From the NCBI RefSeq assembly GCF_025144145.1, contig NZ_CP083546.1:1566501-1630500 (forward strand): 64,000 bases of DNA, given 5' to 3'. The notes below the pieces were generated by a model. That model saw nothing but the letters and a program-made list of their open reading frames with translations. It did not search any database and was not told where the DNA came from. The stretch comes from Leisingera sp. M658. Lineage in GTDB: Bacteria; Pseudomonadota; Alphaproteobacteria; Rhodobacterales; Rhodobacteraceae. Of the stretch, positions 8,265 to 17,864 are shown piece after piece. The position numbers and the translations under genes were made by a program. Every line of letters begins with the position of its first letter. Within the stretch, counting starts at the first letter, position 1.

Positions 8265-8324
8265 GGCTCTAGCATATCACAGAGGCAAGATTTGGCCAAA
8301 ACATGAACAAGAATAGGCGCGCCC

Positions 8325-9380
8325 ATGGTCCCCGAAGAGCGGCTGGAACAGATCCTGCAGCGGTTTCAGTATCTTGAAGCCGCAATGGCGGATGGTGCCG
8401 GGGGCGGGGATATTGCGGCGCTGGCCAAGGAATATTCCGGCCTGCGCCCGGTGGCGGAGCAGATCAGCGCCTACCGTAAACTGCTGAGCGACCTGGAGGA
8501 GGCGGAGCTGATGCTGGCCGATCCGGACATGAAGGATCTGGCGGAGGAAGAGATCCCTGCGCTGAAGGATGCGATCCCCGAAGCCGAGCAGGCGCTGCAG
8601 CTGGCCTTGCTGCCTAAGGACGCCGCCGATGGCCGCCCTGCGATGCTGGAAATCCGGCCCGGCACCGGAGGTGACGAGGCGGCGCTGTTTGCCGGCGATC
8701 TGCTGCGGATGTACCAGCGCTATGCCGAGGCGCAGGGCTGGAAAGTCGAGATCATCGAGGAACAGGCAACTGAGCTGGGCGGCATCAAGGAAGTGGTGGC
8801 GCATATCAAGGGTGAGAATGTCTTTGCCCGGCTGAAGTATGAATCCGGTGTGCACCGGGTGCAGCGGGTGCCAACCACAGAAAGCGGCGGCCGCATTCAT
8901 ACCTCGGCGGCCACCGTGGCGGTGCTGCCGGAGGCCGAGGATGTGGACATTCATATTGACCCGAATGACATACGGATCGACACCATGCGGGCCTCGGGTG
9001 CGGGCGGGCAGCATGTGAACACCACCGACTCGGCTGTCCGTATCACCCACCTGCCGACCGGGCTGATCGTGACGTCGTCAGAGAAATCCCAGCACCGAAA
9101 CCGCGAAATTGCCATGCAGGTGCTGAAAACCCGGCTCTATGATCTGGAACGGCAGCGGATCGACAATGAGCGGTCTGCGGACCGGGCAAGCCAGGTGGGC
9201 TCGGGCGACCGGTCGGAACGCATCCGCACCTATAATTTTCCGCAAGGGCGGATGACCGATCACCGCATCAACCTGACACTTTACAAGCTGGATCAGGTGA
9301 TGGGCGGCGATCTGGACGAGATTGTCGATGCGCTGACTGCAGACAATCAGGCGCGGCTTCTGGCCGAGATGGGGCAGTGA
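8325..9380 (+). CDS. prfA: Peptide chain release factor 1
   Basis: A 351-residue class I release factor that reads UAA and UAG and triggers peptidyl-tRNA hydrolysis. The catalytic GGQ is present in [18 protein letters not shown] (about residues 224-241); the release-factor 1 type of domain 2 with the anticodon-like region precedes it, and the length is typical. The next gene, prmC, methylates the glutamine of this GGQ and starts two bases after the stop, the usual conserved pair. Confidence 0.97.
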   Translation: MVPEERLEQILQRFQYLEAAMADGAGGGDIAALAKEYSGLRPVAEQISAYRKLLSDLEEAELMLADPDMKDLAEEEIPALKDAIPEAEQALQLALLPKDAADGRPAMLEIRPGTGGDEAALFAGDLLRMYQRYAEAQGWKVEIIEEQATELGGIKEVVAHIKGENVFARLKYESGVHRVQRVPTTESGGRIHTSAATVAVLPEAEDVDIHIDPNDIRIDTMRASGAGGQHVNTTDSAVRITHLPTGLIVTSSEKSQHRNREIAMQVLKTRLYDLERQRIDNERSADRASQVGSGDRSERIRTYNFPQGRMTDHRINLTLYKLDQVMGGDLDEIVDALTADNQARLLAEMGQ

Positions 9381-9382
9381 GC

Positions 9383-10234
9383 ATGGCAGAGACCGCGGCA
9401 CAGGCGATGGCAGCAGCGGCGTCCCGGCTGCGCGCGGCTGGGGTTCAGGACCCGGCGCGGGATGCGCGGGTGCTGCTGGCCCATGCGGCGCGTATCGAAG
9501 CCAGCCGGGTAACGCTGATCGCGCCCGAGGAGCTGGCGCAGGACGTCGCAGAACGGTATGAGCAGCTGATTTCGCTTAGGGCGGTGCGGGTGCCGGTCTC
9601 GCATCTGATCGGCGAGCGGGAATTCTATGGCCGCCGTTTCAAAGTGTCGCGTGATGTTCTGGATCCGCGCCCCGAAACAGAGATCCTGATCGAGGCCGCG
9701 CTGGCAGAACCATACGCGCGGGTGCTGGACTTAGGCGTCGGCTCGGGCTGTATTCTGGTGACACTGCTGGCCGAGCGGCAGGAGGCCACCGGCCTGGGAG
9801 TGGACATCAGCGAGGCGGCCTGCCTGCAGGCCAGCGCCAATGCCGTTTTGCACCGGGTTGAAGCGCGGGCGGATATTCAGCAATCGGACTGGTTTGAGAG
9901 TGTCGAGGGGACGTTCGATCTGATCGTATCCAACCCGCCCTATATTGCGCTGGACGAGATGGACGGGCTGTCTGCGGAGGTTCGGGGGCATGAACCTGGC
10001 ATCGCACTGACAGATGGCGGCGACGGGCTGGGCGCCTACCGGAGGATAGCTGCGCAGGCTGCGGCGCATTTGCCGCCGGGCGGGCGGGTGCTGTTGGAAA
10101 TCGGCCCGACGCAAGGGCAGGCGGTCGGCGCGCTGCTGGAAATGGCAGGGTTTAGCGGCATTTCTGTGCTGCCGGATTTGGACGGCCGGGACCGGGTGGT
10201 GCGGGCGCATTCCGGCGCAAAACACCGTTTTTAA
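9383..10234 (+). CDS. prmC: Release factor glutamine N5-methyltransferase
   Basis: A 283-residue SAM-dependent methyltransferase that modifies the GGQ glutamine of release factors. The SAM-binding motif VLDLGVGSGCILVTLLAE and the catalytic VSNPPYI are both visible, after the N-terminal helical domain that docks on the release factor. I chose ATG 9383 over GTG 9377 because GGGG at 9371-9374 gives it a normal Shine-Dalgarno distance. It is coupled to prfA. Confidence 0.95.
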   Translation: MAETAAQAMAAAASRLRAAGVQDPARDARVLLAHAARIEASRVTLIAPEELAQDVAERYEQLISLRAVRVPVSHLIGEREFYGRRFKVSRDVLDPRPETEILIEAALAEPYARVLDLGVGSGCILVTLLAERQEATGLGVDISEAACLQASANAVLHRVEARADIQQSDWFESVEGTFDLIVSNPPYIALDEMDGLSAEVRGHEPGIALTDGGDGLGAYRRIAAQAAAHLPPGGRVLLEIGPTQGQAVGALLEMAGFSGISVLPDLDGRDRVVRAHSGAKHRF

Positions 10235-10447
10235 CGCGAAGATTCACAATTTCGGAAGAAAAATCAAAGAAAACACTGTTGTGCCCCTTGTCTGGGGCTT
10301 CGTAACATGGTTACTCAAGAGGAGCCGCTTCAGGAGAACGCTTTCCAAGCCTTCCCGCGGCATCAAGCCCAAAAAAGCTAATGATCCGGCGCTAAGACGC
10401 GTAGAACAGGGTCTACGGCGCATTAACTCAAGGCTTACGCTAGGCAT

Positions 10448-11155
10448 ATGAGATCGTCAAAATCACGTTCACGTTCCAAGTCGAACAACCGGAATCGCCC
10501 GAATGGCGTCAATGTTGTCAACCGGGTGTTCGACAGCTCCGGTCCCGAAGGCAAGGTGCGCGGAACCCCGCAGCAGATCATTGACAAATACAATCAGCTG
10601 GCGCGGGACGCGCAGCTGAGCAATGACCGGGTTGCGGCAGAGAATTTCCAGCAGCATGCAGAGCATTATCTGCGGCTGCTTAACGAAGCACAGCGCGAAA
10701 TCGATGCGCGCCGCGATGAGCAGGAGCGGCAGAACCGCGAACGCCAGGCCGAGCGCGACCGCGAACGCACCGAGCGGCTGGAACGCCAGGAGCGGGAAGC
10801 TGCGGCTGCCGCAGCGGCAGCCCCTGCAGCTGCAGCGCCCGCGGCCGATCCGGCAGCGGCCCCGCAGCCCGAGGTGATCGACCCGCGCGGCGACAATGGC
10901 AATGGCGGCGACAGCGGCCTGGTGGAAACACCGGAAAGCCAGTCGGCAGCATCTGCTGAAGCGCCGGCTGAAGCACCCGCCAAAAAGGCTCCGGCCCGCA
11001 AACCACGCCCGCGCAAACCCGCGGCCAAGGCTGACGATGCGCCTGCAGCAAGTGAAGGCGGCGAGGCACCGGCGCCGAAGAAACCCGCCCGTCCGCGCAC
11101 CAAGCCCAAGCCCAAGCCGAAGGCCGAAGAAGGCCCGGCAGAGGCGGCTGAGTAA
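10448..11155 (+). CDS. DUF4167 domain protein, RNA-binding-like basic N-terminus
   Basis: A 235-residue protein. The N-terminal 85 residues match the DUF4167 type: a basic Ser/Arg/Asn-rich head (RSSKSRSRSKSNNRNR), then VFDSSGPEGKVRGTPQQI and a helix with DAQLSNDRVAAENFQQHAEHY. The rest is a charged coiled coil (about 78-115) and a long low-complexity Ala/Pro/Lys tail. The function is unknown; the head suggests nucleic-acid binding. The 213-base upstream gap holds a small GCCCC/GGGGC hairpin, and a strong terminator follows. The low-complexity tail gives a long spurious antisense frame. Confidence 0.82.
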   Translation: MRSSKSRSRSKSNNRNRPNGVNVVNRVFDSSGPEGKVRGTPQQIIDKYNQLARDAQLSNDRVAAENFQQHAEHYLRLLNEAQREIDARRDEQERQNRERQAERDRERTERLERQEREAAAAAAAAPAAAAPAADPAAAPQPEVIDPRGDNGNGGDSGLVETPESQSAASAEAPAEAPAKKAPARKPRPRKPAAKADDAPAASEGGEAPAPKKPARPRTKPKPKPKAEEGPAEAAE

Positions 11156-11176
11156 TCAGCGCCGGACCCGACAATC

Positions 11177-11215
11177 AAAAAGACCCCCGGCGCTGACCGC
11201 CCGGGGGTCTTTTTA
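11177..11215 (+). terminator. Rho-independent terminator after the DUF4167 gene
   Basis: AAAAAGACCCCCGG, an eleven-base loop region, then CCGGGGGTCTTTTT: a strong stem ending in a T run just downstream of the stop at 11155. It ends the prfA-prmC-DUF4167 stretch. Confidence 0.9.
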
Positions 11216-11457
11216 CGTTTTCTGTTCAGGCCGCTGGCCTCCGGTCGCGTAGCTGCGGGTCAGGCGCTGTGTCCCGGCACCCGCAGATAGCGCCGGACAG
11301 CTTCGGGGAAGCCCAGCATCAGCGCATCGGCGGTTAGAGCGTAGCGGCTACTCGGGTCGGCGGCTGCATTGACGTTCACGGACAGAACTGTTGGGCCGGG
11401 CGAAATGGAATGGGGTGTGGGAAGGACCGGCTGCAGCCGCTGAGAAGGAATGAGGTT

Positions 11458-12300
11458 TCAGGCCTTGGCCAGCTCTCGGGCAAGCGCGCAGAAGGCCTCA
11501 AGGCTCACCTGTTCAGCGCGTTCGGTGGGCGGGATGCCGGCAGCGTTGAGGTGGTCTTCGATCACCGGTGAGACGCCTTTGAGCGAGGAGCGCAGCATTT
11601 TGCGGCGCTGGTTGAAGGCCGTGGCCACGACACGAGACAGGATGGCTGCATCTGCCGGGAAGCGCGGTTCGGGCAGGGCATCCAGATGCACCACGGCACT
11701 GGAGACTTTGGGCGGCGGGGTGAAGGCGCCGGGCGGCAGCGACAGCACAATGCGTGCATCGGCCCGCCATTGCGCCAGGATTGCAAGCCGACCATAGGCC
11801 TTGGAACCGGGCAGGGCCACGATACGCTCGGCCACCTCGCGCTGGAACATCAGGGTGAGGCTCTGCCAGAACGGCGGCCATTCCTTGGGGGTGAGCCAGC
11901 GCACCAGCAGTTCGGTGCCGACGTTATAAGGCAGGTTGGCGGCGATGCGGATCGGCGGGGTCAGATGCGCCAGCGGGTCGATTTCCAGCGCGTCGCCGTT
12001 GATGACGTCAAACCGGCCCGGATAGGCATCTGCGATGTCCTGCAATGCGGGCAGGCAGCGGCTGTCCTTCTCTACTGCCAGCACCCGCCGGGCGCCTTCG
12101 GCCAGCAGCCCGCGTGTCAACCCGCCGGGGCCGGGGCCGATTTCCAGCACATCACAGCCCGTCAGATCACCGGCCTGGCGGGCGATCTTGGCGGTGAGGT
12201 TCAGGTCCAGCAGGAAATTCTGGCCCAGTGATTTGCGCGCCGACAATTGATGCGTTGCGATCACTTCACGCAGGGGAGGAAGGCTATCGATAGCGCTCAT
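11458..12300 (-). CDS. rsmA: 16S rRNA (adenine1518-N6/adenine1519-N6)-dimethyltransferase
   Basis: A 280-residue KsgA-family enzyme that dimethylates two adjacent adenosines at the 3' end of 16S rRNA late in small-subunit assembly. The signature LGQNFLLD, the SAM motif [16 protein letters not shown] and the catalytic NLPYNVG are intact; the C-terminal domain has the usual [15 protein letters not shown] take the start at 12300 (MSAIDSLPP); an in-frame ATG at 12321 would add seven residues. It is the last gene of the lptF-to-rsmA minus-strand run, 84 bases after pdxA. Confidence 0.95.
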   Translation of the reverse strand: MSAIDSLPPLREVIATHQLSARKSLGQNFLLDLNLTAKIARQAGDLTGCDVLEIGPGPGGLTRGLLAEGARRVLAVEKDSRCLPALQDIADAYPGRFDVINGDALEIDPLAHLTPPIRIAANLPYNVGTELLVRWLTPKEWPPFWQSLTLMFQREVAERIVALPGSKAYGRLAILAQWRADARIVLSLPPGAFTPPPKVSSAVVHLDALPEPRFPADAAILSRVVATAFNQRRKMLRSSLKGVSPVIEDHLNAAGIPPTERAEQVSLEAFCALARELAKA

Positions 12301-12344
12301 ATCATCTGTACCTTGGGACATGGCGCGGGCGGCGCGCCAGAAAT

Positions 12345-12385
12345 TTCATGCCTTCGGCGGGGATATTTGCCGTCCGGGGAAGAAT
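12345..12385 (+). repeat. GCCTTCGGCGGGGATATTT intergenic motif, copy 2
   Basis: Between rsmA and pdxA the sequence GCCTTCGGCGGGGATATTTG followed by CCGTCCGGGGAAGAA resembles the other hairpin/GAGTATTT copies. The hairpin is weaker here. Confidence 0.4.
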
Positions 12386-13356
12386 CAAGGGCTGGCAGCC
12401 ATCCGCTGCGCCAGCTTCAGGGCTTCGATCAGGCTGGTTGGGTTGGCTTGGCCGGTGCCTGCGATGTCAAACGCGGTGCCGTGATCGGGAGAGGTGCGGA
12501 TGAAGGGCAGGCCCAAGGTTACATTGACGCCGCGGTCAAAATCCAGCGTCTTGATCGGGATCAGCGCCTGGTCGTGATACATGCAGACCGCTGCGTCATA
12601 GCGGGTGCGGGCGGCGGCATGAAACAGTGTGTCCGCAGGGTGCGGACCGGTGACATTCAGGCCTTCCGACTGCATCTGCCGGATCAGGGCGTTGATCCAA
12701 TCCAGTTCCTCATGGCCCATGGCGCCGCCTTCGCCCGCATGCGGGTTGAGCCCGGCGACAGCAATGCAGGGCGCTGCGATGCCGAACTGACCGCTAAGGC
12801 CGGCTGCGGTGATCTCGATGGTTTCGCGCAGCAGTTCCGGGGTCAGGGCCTTGGGGACGTCGGACAGGGCGATATGGATGGTGGCGGGCACAACCCGCAG
12901 CTGCTCGCTGGCCAGCATCATTACCACCCGCTCCCGGCCGGCGAGGGACGCCAGGAATTCAGTATGGCCGGGGTAGGCAAAGCCGGCGCCATCAATCAGC
13001 GCCTTTTTGTGGATCGGGGCGGTGCAGACAGCGGGGGCTTTGCCAGTCTGGACCAATTGGACTGCGGTCTCAATGGACCGGATGACGCCAGCGGCGTTGG
13101 CCGGGTCGGCAGTGCCCTTGACTGCGCTGCCGCCGAAGGCGAGAGGCAGTACCGGGAAGCTGTCTGCGCAGGAAGCCGCGGCTTCGGCGGGGGCGGAGAT
13201 TTCCTTGATGGGGGTGCCAGCAGGCAGGTGGCGCGGGTCGCCGATCCAGAAAAACGGGCAGGAGCTGCGCAGTGCGTCCCAAGCCTTGACGGCAATTTCC
13301 GGGCCGATTCCTGCGGGTTCGCCGCAGCTGAGGGCAATCGGCCCGGGCTGGCTCAT
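12385..13356 (-). CDS. pdxA: 4-hydroxythreonine-4-phosphate dehydrogenase
   Basis: A 323-residue zinc- and NAD-dependent dehydrogenase of the DXP-dependent pyridoxal phosphate pathway; it oxidises 4-phosphohydroxy-L-threonine to a 2-amino-3-oxo intermediate. Visible family segments are CGEPAGIGPEIAVKAW near the start, the metal-ligand histidines in PGHTEFL, GLNPHAGEGG and MYHDQALIPIKTL, and RTSPDHGTAFDIAGTG at the end. The start overlaps the surA stop by four bases, the standard arrangement in this operon. Confidence 0.96.
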   Translation of the reverse strand: MSQPGPIALSCGEPAGIGPEIAVKAWDALRSSCPFFWIGDPRHLPAGTPIKEISAPAEAAASCADSFPVLPLAFGGSAVKGTADPANAAGVIRSIETAVQLVQTGKAPAVCTAPIHKKALIDGAGFAYPGHTEFLASLAGRERVVMMLASEQLRVVPATIHIALSDVPKALTPELLRETIEITAAGLSGQFGIAAPCIAVAGLNPHAGEGGAMGHEELDWINALIRQMQSEGLNVTGPHPADTLFHAAARTRYDAAVCMYHDQALIPIKTLDFDRGVNVTLGLPFIRTSPDHGTAFDIAGTGQANPTSLIEALKLAQRMAASP

Positions 13357-14612
13357 TTGATGTCAATCCGGGCGTCGGCACGCAGCTGTTCAAGGTAGCT
13401 GCCGGCCAGCGAAGCCATCCGCTGTGCCGTCAGCGCATTGGCCACGGTCTCGCGTGAGCTGTCCTCGCCCAGGTCGGCAGTGCGGCCGCAGAGCATCAGC
13501 ACCATCAGTGTCTGGCCGTTATTGCGGGTCAGCGTGGTGGAGGTTTCATTTGGGTCCAGCTTGGCCAGTTCCAGCGCGATGTCGCGGGGGATCTCTGACG
13601 GCGGCAGGCTTTGCACGTCCAGCACCGAGGGGTCCTGACCCTGGGCCAGCCCATAGAAATCGTCGCAGGTGTCGACGCTGTCCACCACCTTCTGCGCCGC
13701 GGCAAGCCCTTCGGGCGTGCGTCCGCCGGGCACATGATAGGCGGCATATTCGATTGCGGTGTAGCGCGGTGCAGCGCCCTCAACCTCGCGCACGCCGCGC
13801 ATCTGGAACAGGGCCACAGCACTTTGCAGCGGCAGCGGTTCGGAAATCTCGCCGGGTTTCAGCGCCAGCGCAACTTCTTGCAGTTGCGGCGGCAGCTGGG
13901 TCAGCGGCATCCAGGGCAGGCGTCCGCCCTCGTTGCGGCTGGCGGCAGCAGAATACTGGGCAGCGGCAGCTGAGAAACTGTCGTAGCCTTTCAGCCGGGC
14001 GACCTGTTCGATCAGCTCTTCGACCTGTGCTGCGTTCTGTTCGTTGATCGGGACGATGAATTCGCTGAGCAGAACCTGGACGCTGCCAGTGCCGGCCGAG
14101 CCCATGGCGCGGTCAATCTCCTCCGGAGTGGGGCGGGCGCGCGACAGGAAGCGGGCGCGGGTGTATTCCCGCCAGCCCAGCCCGACCTTGGTGAAATCGC
14201 GCAGGGTTTGCGGCTCCACGCCATTTTGCTGCAGTGCGGTCAGGAAGTCGTTCAGCGACAGGTTGGCGCGTGCGGCCAGTTCTTCCATGCCGGCGGTGAT
14301 ATCTTCTTCGGCCAGTTCGATCCCGGCCTGCTCCAGCTCAGCGAGTTTGAGCCGGTCGTTGATCAGCTCTTCGCGGGCGGTGGCCAGAGGATCGCCGGGC
14401 ACCCGCAGCGCCGACTGGAAGCGGGCGCGCTGTTCCAGCTCATAGCGGGTGATGACCTCGTCATTCACGGTGATGGCCGGGGCGAACAGGTTTTGTGCCC
14501 CCGCCGGCAGGCCGGTCCAGGAAAGCCCTGCAGCCAGCGCCAGCGCTGTTGCTGATTTTAGAACACGGGAAAAGAAAGGAGCCGGGAACCGGAAATTCAC
14601 GTCTTGCTGCAT
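13353..14612 (-). CDS. surA: Periplasmic chaperone / peptidyl-prolyl isomerase SurA-like
   Basis: A 419-residue periplasmic protein with an N-terminal signal peptide (hydrophobic stretch about residues 18-40, ending AGA-QNLFAP), a SurA N-terminal chaperone domain (ITVNDEVITRYELEQRARF) and a parvulin-like region around residues 175-275. It escorts unfolded outer-membrane proteins such as LptD to the BAM complex. It overlaps the lptD stop by 16 bases and pdxA by four bases. The parvulin active-site motifs are weak, as usual for alphaproteobacterial SurA, so isomerase activity is uncertain. Confidence 0.88.
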   Translation of the reverse strand: MQQDVNFRFPAPFFSRVLKSATALALAAGLSWTGLPAGAQNLFAPAITVNDEVITRYELEQRARFQSALRVPGDPLATAREELINDRLKLAELEQAGIELAEEDITAGMEELAARANLSLNDFLTALQQNGVEPQTLRDFTKVGLGWREYTRARFLSRARPTPEEIDRAMGSAGTGSVQVLLSEFIVPINEQNAAQVEELIEQVARLKGYDSFSAAAAQYSAAASRNEGGRLPWMPLTQLPPQLQEVALALKPGEISEPLPLQSAVALFQMRGVREVEGAAPRYTAIEYAAYHVPGGRTPEGLAAAQKVVDSVDTCDDFYGLAQGQDPSVLDVQSLPPSEIPRDIALELAKLDPNETSTTLTRNNGQTLMVLMLCGRTADLGEDSSRETVANALTAQRMASLAGSYLEQLRADARIDIK

Positions 14613-16777
14613 GACCGCCTGTACTGTTTGCTGCCGCTCTTTACGGAAAATCCGCTGAGCGAGATGGTAAAGCCGAAATCGGTTGTCGGCTCAACACTTG
14701 TTGTTGAGGTATAGCGGCGGTTGACTGAAAGGTCGACCGTCACGCATTCGTTGCTGTAGGCCACGCCAAGACCTGCGCGGGTGGCACGGGCGCCGGAAAT
14801 ATCATAGCGCAGCCGGGCGCCGGCGGACCAGCTGGGGTTGATGTCATAGCTGCCATCGACCCACAGCTCCGAGCTTTCCTCGGTCCGGTCTTCATCCGGG
14901 TCGGTGCCGAGCCACAGATAGGTGCCGGACAGGCTGGAGCGGTCCGTGCGCCAATCGCCGCGCAGTTCTGCCTTGGAGAAGTTCAGTGAACCGTTCAGCA
15001 AGCCGCGGGTGGAGAGGGCCAGCCCGTCGCCGAATTTGATCTGGCCCGCCAGCAGGAAATCCGAGGAGGTGCCGCTGAGGCCGGAGCTTTTGGTGAACCG
15101 GTCATCGCCGTCGCTGCGCAGCACCTGGCCGACGGTGGCATAGGCCTGCCAGCCGGTGGGTGCATAACGCGCCCAGTTGGCGCCGTAGACAAGGGTCAGG
15201 CCGTCCTCGCGGGCGTCGGTGGAGGGAAACCGCGACAACGACAACAGATTGCCTTGGTCAAATTCGACAAAGCGGCTTTCTTCGGTGACCACGCTGCCGC
15301 CGCCCTCGTCGCGCCAGCCCAGCTGCAGGATCGGCTCCAGGTACTGGGTGGCGCCGCCTGCCTCGCGGCGGCTCATCGGCAGGCGCAGGGTCAGCGCGGT
15401 GCGCGGGGTCAGGCGGGTGACCTCCTCATTGAAAAAACTGTCGTCATAAGCACGGAAGGCATCTGCTGCGGCGCCGAGCTCCCATTCCGCCAGGATGCCA
15501 TAGCCCAGGCGCCAGCTGCGGCGCCAGTCGATGTCGGCAGTGAGCCGCGCAAGATCACGACCGTTGCTGTCAGTGGCGGTGCCGTCGATGCTGGAGCTGC
15601 GGCGGTGGCCATGGCCCTGCAGGGTCAGCCGCAGCTCGCCGCCGGTGAGGGCGGGATGGTGGCGGGTCTGATAGAAGGCTTCGGCGATTCCGGACGGAAT
15701 GTTTGCCTGTTCTTCGCTGGTCCGCAGGGTTTTGTAATGAGTCAGGGACGCGCGGAACAGGCTGTCGCGTTTGGCCCGGGACAGCACCGCCTCGGAACGC
15801 AGACGGTCCAGTTCCGGCAAGCCGTAGTCCTCGAGATAGGCGTCGTCCGAGACCGCTTTGACGTCAAAGGTGAAGCGGAAATCCCGCGGCAGATCGAACT
15901 GGCCTTCGCCAAAGATGTAGCCGCGGTCTTCACCGGAAAACAGGTCGTCGCGGGTGTAGGCGCCGTTGAATTCGATCCTGCCGCGGCGGAAGGCCTGGCG
16001 GTAGCGGACGTCCAGCGTCTGGGTGCTGGACGAGATATAGGGCGCCAGAGTCAGGTCGCGGTGCGGGCCGAGTGTGAAGAAATAGGGCGCCTTGACCCCG
16101 GTGCCCAGGTTCGACGTGGAGCGTATCGAGGGCACCAGAAATCCGCTGGCCCGCTCCAGTGAAGGATCAGGCAGGCGAATCGCCGGAAAATAGAACACTG
16201 GCACGTCGAGCACCCGCAGCTGGGCGCTTTCGAAATAGAGCTGGCGTGCCTGCTGGTCGTGGGTCACCCGCTCCGCCCGGATCTGCCAGAGCGGCGGGCG
16301 TCCATCCTCGCAGACGTGGCAGGAGGTGACGGCGGTCTTGTAAAGCTGTGTGTAGCGGCCGCTGACCCGGGTCATTTGCAGCGAGGCCAGCTGCAACTGC
16401 TGCTGGAACACCATGCGGGCGCCTGTCAGCAACCCGTTGCGCAGGTCTCTGTCTAGCTCGGCAGCAGTGGCCAGTATGGTGATGTCGCCTTGCTGGTCGA
16501 TGCGGATCGGGCCTTCGATCTGCAGGGTGCCGGTGGTCTGGTCAAACGTGATCTTTTGCGCGCGCAGCCGGATATCGCCCTGAAACGCCTCGACATTGCC
16601 TTCGGCCACCAGGGTGCGGTCAGGGGTGATGAAGACCTGATCTGCAACCAGCATCGCGGGCTGCGCCGGATCAGGCAGCGCCGCGGTCTGCGCCTGCGGC
16701 GCCGGGGCTGTCAGGGCGAGCCAGGGCAGCACAGCCGAAAGAAGCAGTGCGCGGCGCAATTTACCCGTCTTCGGCAT
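14597..16777 (-). CDS. lptD: LPS-assembly protein LptD
   Basis: A 726-residue outer-membrane protein that inserts lipopolysaccharide into the outer leaflet. Order of parts: signal peptide (about 1-29), OstA/LptA-like N-terminal beta-jellyroll with PAMLVADQVFITPDRTLVAEGNVEAF (quoted in part), then a large barrel domain with recurring aromatic strands, ending at SVKSGSKQYRRSCSKT. A CHVCEDGR pair near residue 153 and late cysteines could make the disulfides known for this family. It overlaps lptG by 17 bases and surA by 16 bases. Confidence 0.93.
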   Translation of the reverse strand: MPKTGKLRRALLLSAVLPWLALTAPAPQAQTAALPDPAQPAMLVADQVFITPDRTLVAEGNVEAFQGDIRLRAQKITFDQTTGTLQIEGPIRIDQQGDITILATAAELDRDLRNGLLTGARMVFQQQLQLASLQMTRVSGRYTQLYKTAVTSCHVCEDGRPPLWQIRAERVTHDQQARQLYFESAQLRVLDVPVFYFPAIRLPDPSLERASGFLVPSIRSTSNLGTGVKAPYFFTLGPHRDLTLAPYISSSTQTLDVRYRQAFRRGRIEFNGAYTRDDLFSGEDRGYIFGEGQFDLPRDFRFTFDVKAVSDDAYLEDYGLPELDRLRSEAVLSRAKRDSLFRASLTHYKTLRTSEEQANIPSGIAEAFYQTRHHPALTGGELRLTLQGHGHRRSSSIDGTATDSNGRDLARLTADIDWRRSWRLGYGILAEWELGAAADAFRAYDDSFFNEEVTRLTPRTALTLRLPMSRREAGGATQYLEPILQLGWRDEGGGSVVTEESRFVEFDQGNLLSLSRFPSTDAREDGLTLVYGANWARYAPTGWQAYATVGQVLRSDGDDRFTKSSGLSGTSSDFLLAGQIKFGDGLALSTRGLLNGSLNFSKAELRGDWRTDRSSLSGTYLWLGTDPDEDRTEESSELWVDGSYDINPSWSAGARLRYDISGARATRAGLGVAYSNECVTVDLSVNRRYTSTTSVEPTTDFGFTISLSGFSVKSGSKQYRRSCSKT

Positions 16778-17864
16778 GGAGAAGCAGTCCCAAAGTCAAA
16801 AGTATCGCGGCGGCGGGCGGCGCCCAGGCGGCCAGGGCCACCGGGATTTGCCCGTTCTCGCCAAGGATTTGCGCGAAATTGCGGATGAAATAAAGCCCGA
16901 ATCCCAAAAGGACCGCCATCAGCACCGCCAGCCCGGTGCCGCCAAAGCGCGCGTGCCGCATGGTGAAGGAGGCGCCGACCAGAACCATGGCGATCAGAAA
17001 CAGCGGGCGGGCCAATTCTGCCTGATAGCGGACCTCGTAGCGTTTGGTGGTAAAACCCGCGGCAGACAATTCGCGGATGGTCGAGGGCAGATCGTAGATC
17101 GAGATGCCGCTGGCGGTGCCCAGGGTATCGCGGATCCGGTCGGTGGTCAGTGTTGTAGGCAGCTGCAGCTCGTCATGCCGGGCGGCGTTGGAATCGGGGT
17201 TGATGCCGGCTGCCAGCGGCCAGGATTTGGCGTTGGACAGGATCCAGTTGCTGCCGTCCAGCCGGGCGCTGTCGGCAATGATGCGGCGCACCAGGCCGCC
17301 GGCACTGGTGTAGGCGTGGATCGAGACGTCAAGCAACGTGATATCCGCAGCGTCGCCGCTGTAGCCCTTGGCGTGGATGACCGACTGGCCCCTGGCACCG
17401 CCCTGGCGCAGCCACAGGCCTTCGCCGGACAGCGACAGCGCCGACGGCCCGCCATTATGATAGGTCTCGGACAGATCCTGATAGCGGTTGGCTGTGGCTG
17501 ACGCGATCGGGTTCAGCATGGTGACCGCCAAGGCGCCGATTGCCGCCGCCACCAGCACCGGTGCCGCCAGTGCCCGGATGCCGGAGCGGCCGATAGCGCG
17601 GGTCACCACCAGTTCGCTGCTGCGGGCAAGGCCGACAAACAGCACGATGGTCGACAGGATCATGATCAGCGGCAGAAACTCGCTGAGGGCGGCCGGAACG
17701 TTCAGCAGGGTCAGGCCAACCAGTTGCGCCAGGCTGAGGTCGATCGCCTCGAAACGGCGGACCTGTTCGTTCAGATCGATCAGCACCACCAGCGTCATCA
17801 GCACCGCAACAATCACCAGGAACCACTGCAGAAAGCGCCGGGCATAGTAAAGATCAAGCTTCAT
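16761..17864 (-). CDS. lptG: LPS export ABC transporter permease LptG
   Basis: A 367-residue inner-membrane permease of the YjgP/YjgQ family; with LptF and the LptB ATPase it extracts LPS from the inner membrane. Three transmembrane helices at the N-terminus (first at about 11-32, FLQWFLVIVAVLMTLVVLI), a periplasmic beta-jellyroll (about 125-270) and three C-terminal helices are visible. The frame is open 65 codons further upstream inside lptF; the start at 17864 (MKLDLYYARRFL) matches the family and overlaps the lptF stop by four bases. Confidence 0.95.
   Translation of the reverse strand: MKLDLYYARRFLQWFLVIVAVLMTLVVLIDLNEQVRRFEAIDLSLAQLVGLTLLNVPAALSEFLPLIMILSTIVLFVGLARSSELVVTRAIGRSGIRALAAPVLVAAAIGALAVTMLNPIASATANRYQDLSETYHNGGPSALSLSGEGLWLRQGGARGQSVIHAKGYSGDAADITLLDVSIHAYTSAGGLVRRIIADSARLDGSNWILSNAKSWPLAAGINPDSNAARHDELQLPTTLTTDRIRDTLGTASGISIYDLPSTIRELSAAGFTTKRYEVRYQAELARPLFLIAMVLVGASFTMRHARFGGTGLAVLMAVLLGFGLYFIRNFAQILGENGQIPVALAAWAPPAAAILLTLGLLLHAEDG

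Noticed and set aside
11257-11457. Frame continuing after the rsmA stop on the minus strand (ending LGFPEAVRRYLRVPGHSA)
   Set aside because: It reads protein-like and is open for about 65 codons, but it has no ATG or ribosome site, and I recognise no family. It could be a remnant, but it is not supportable.
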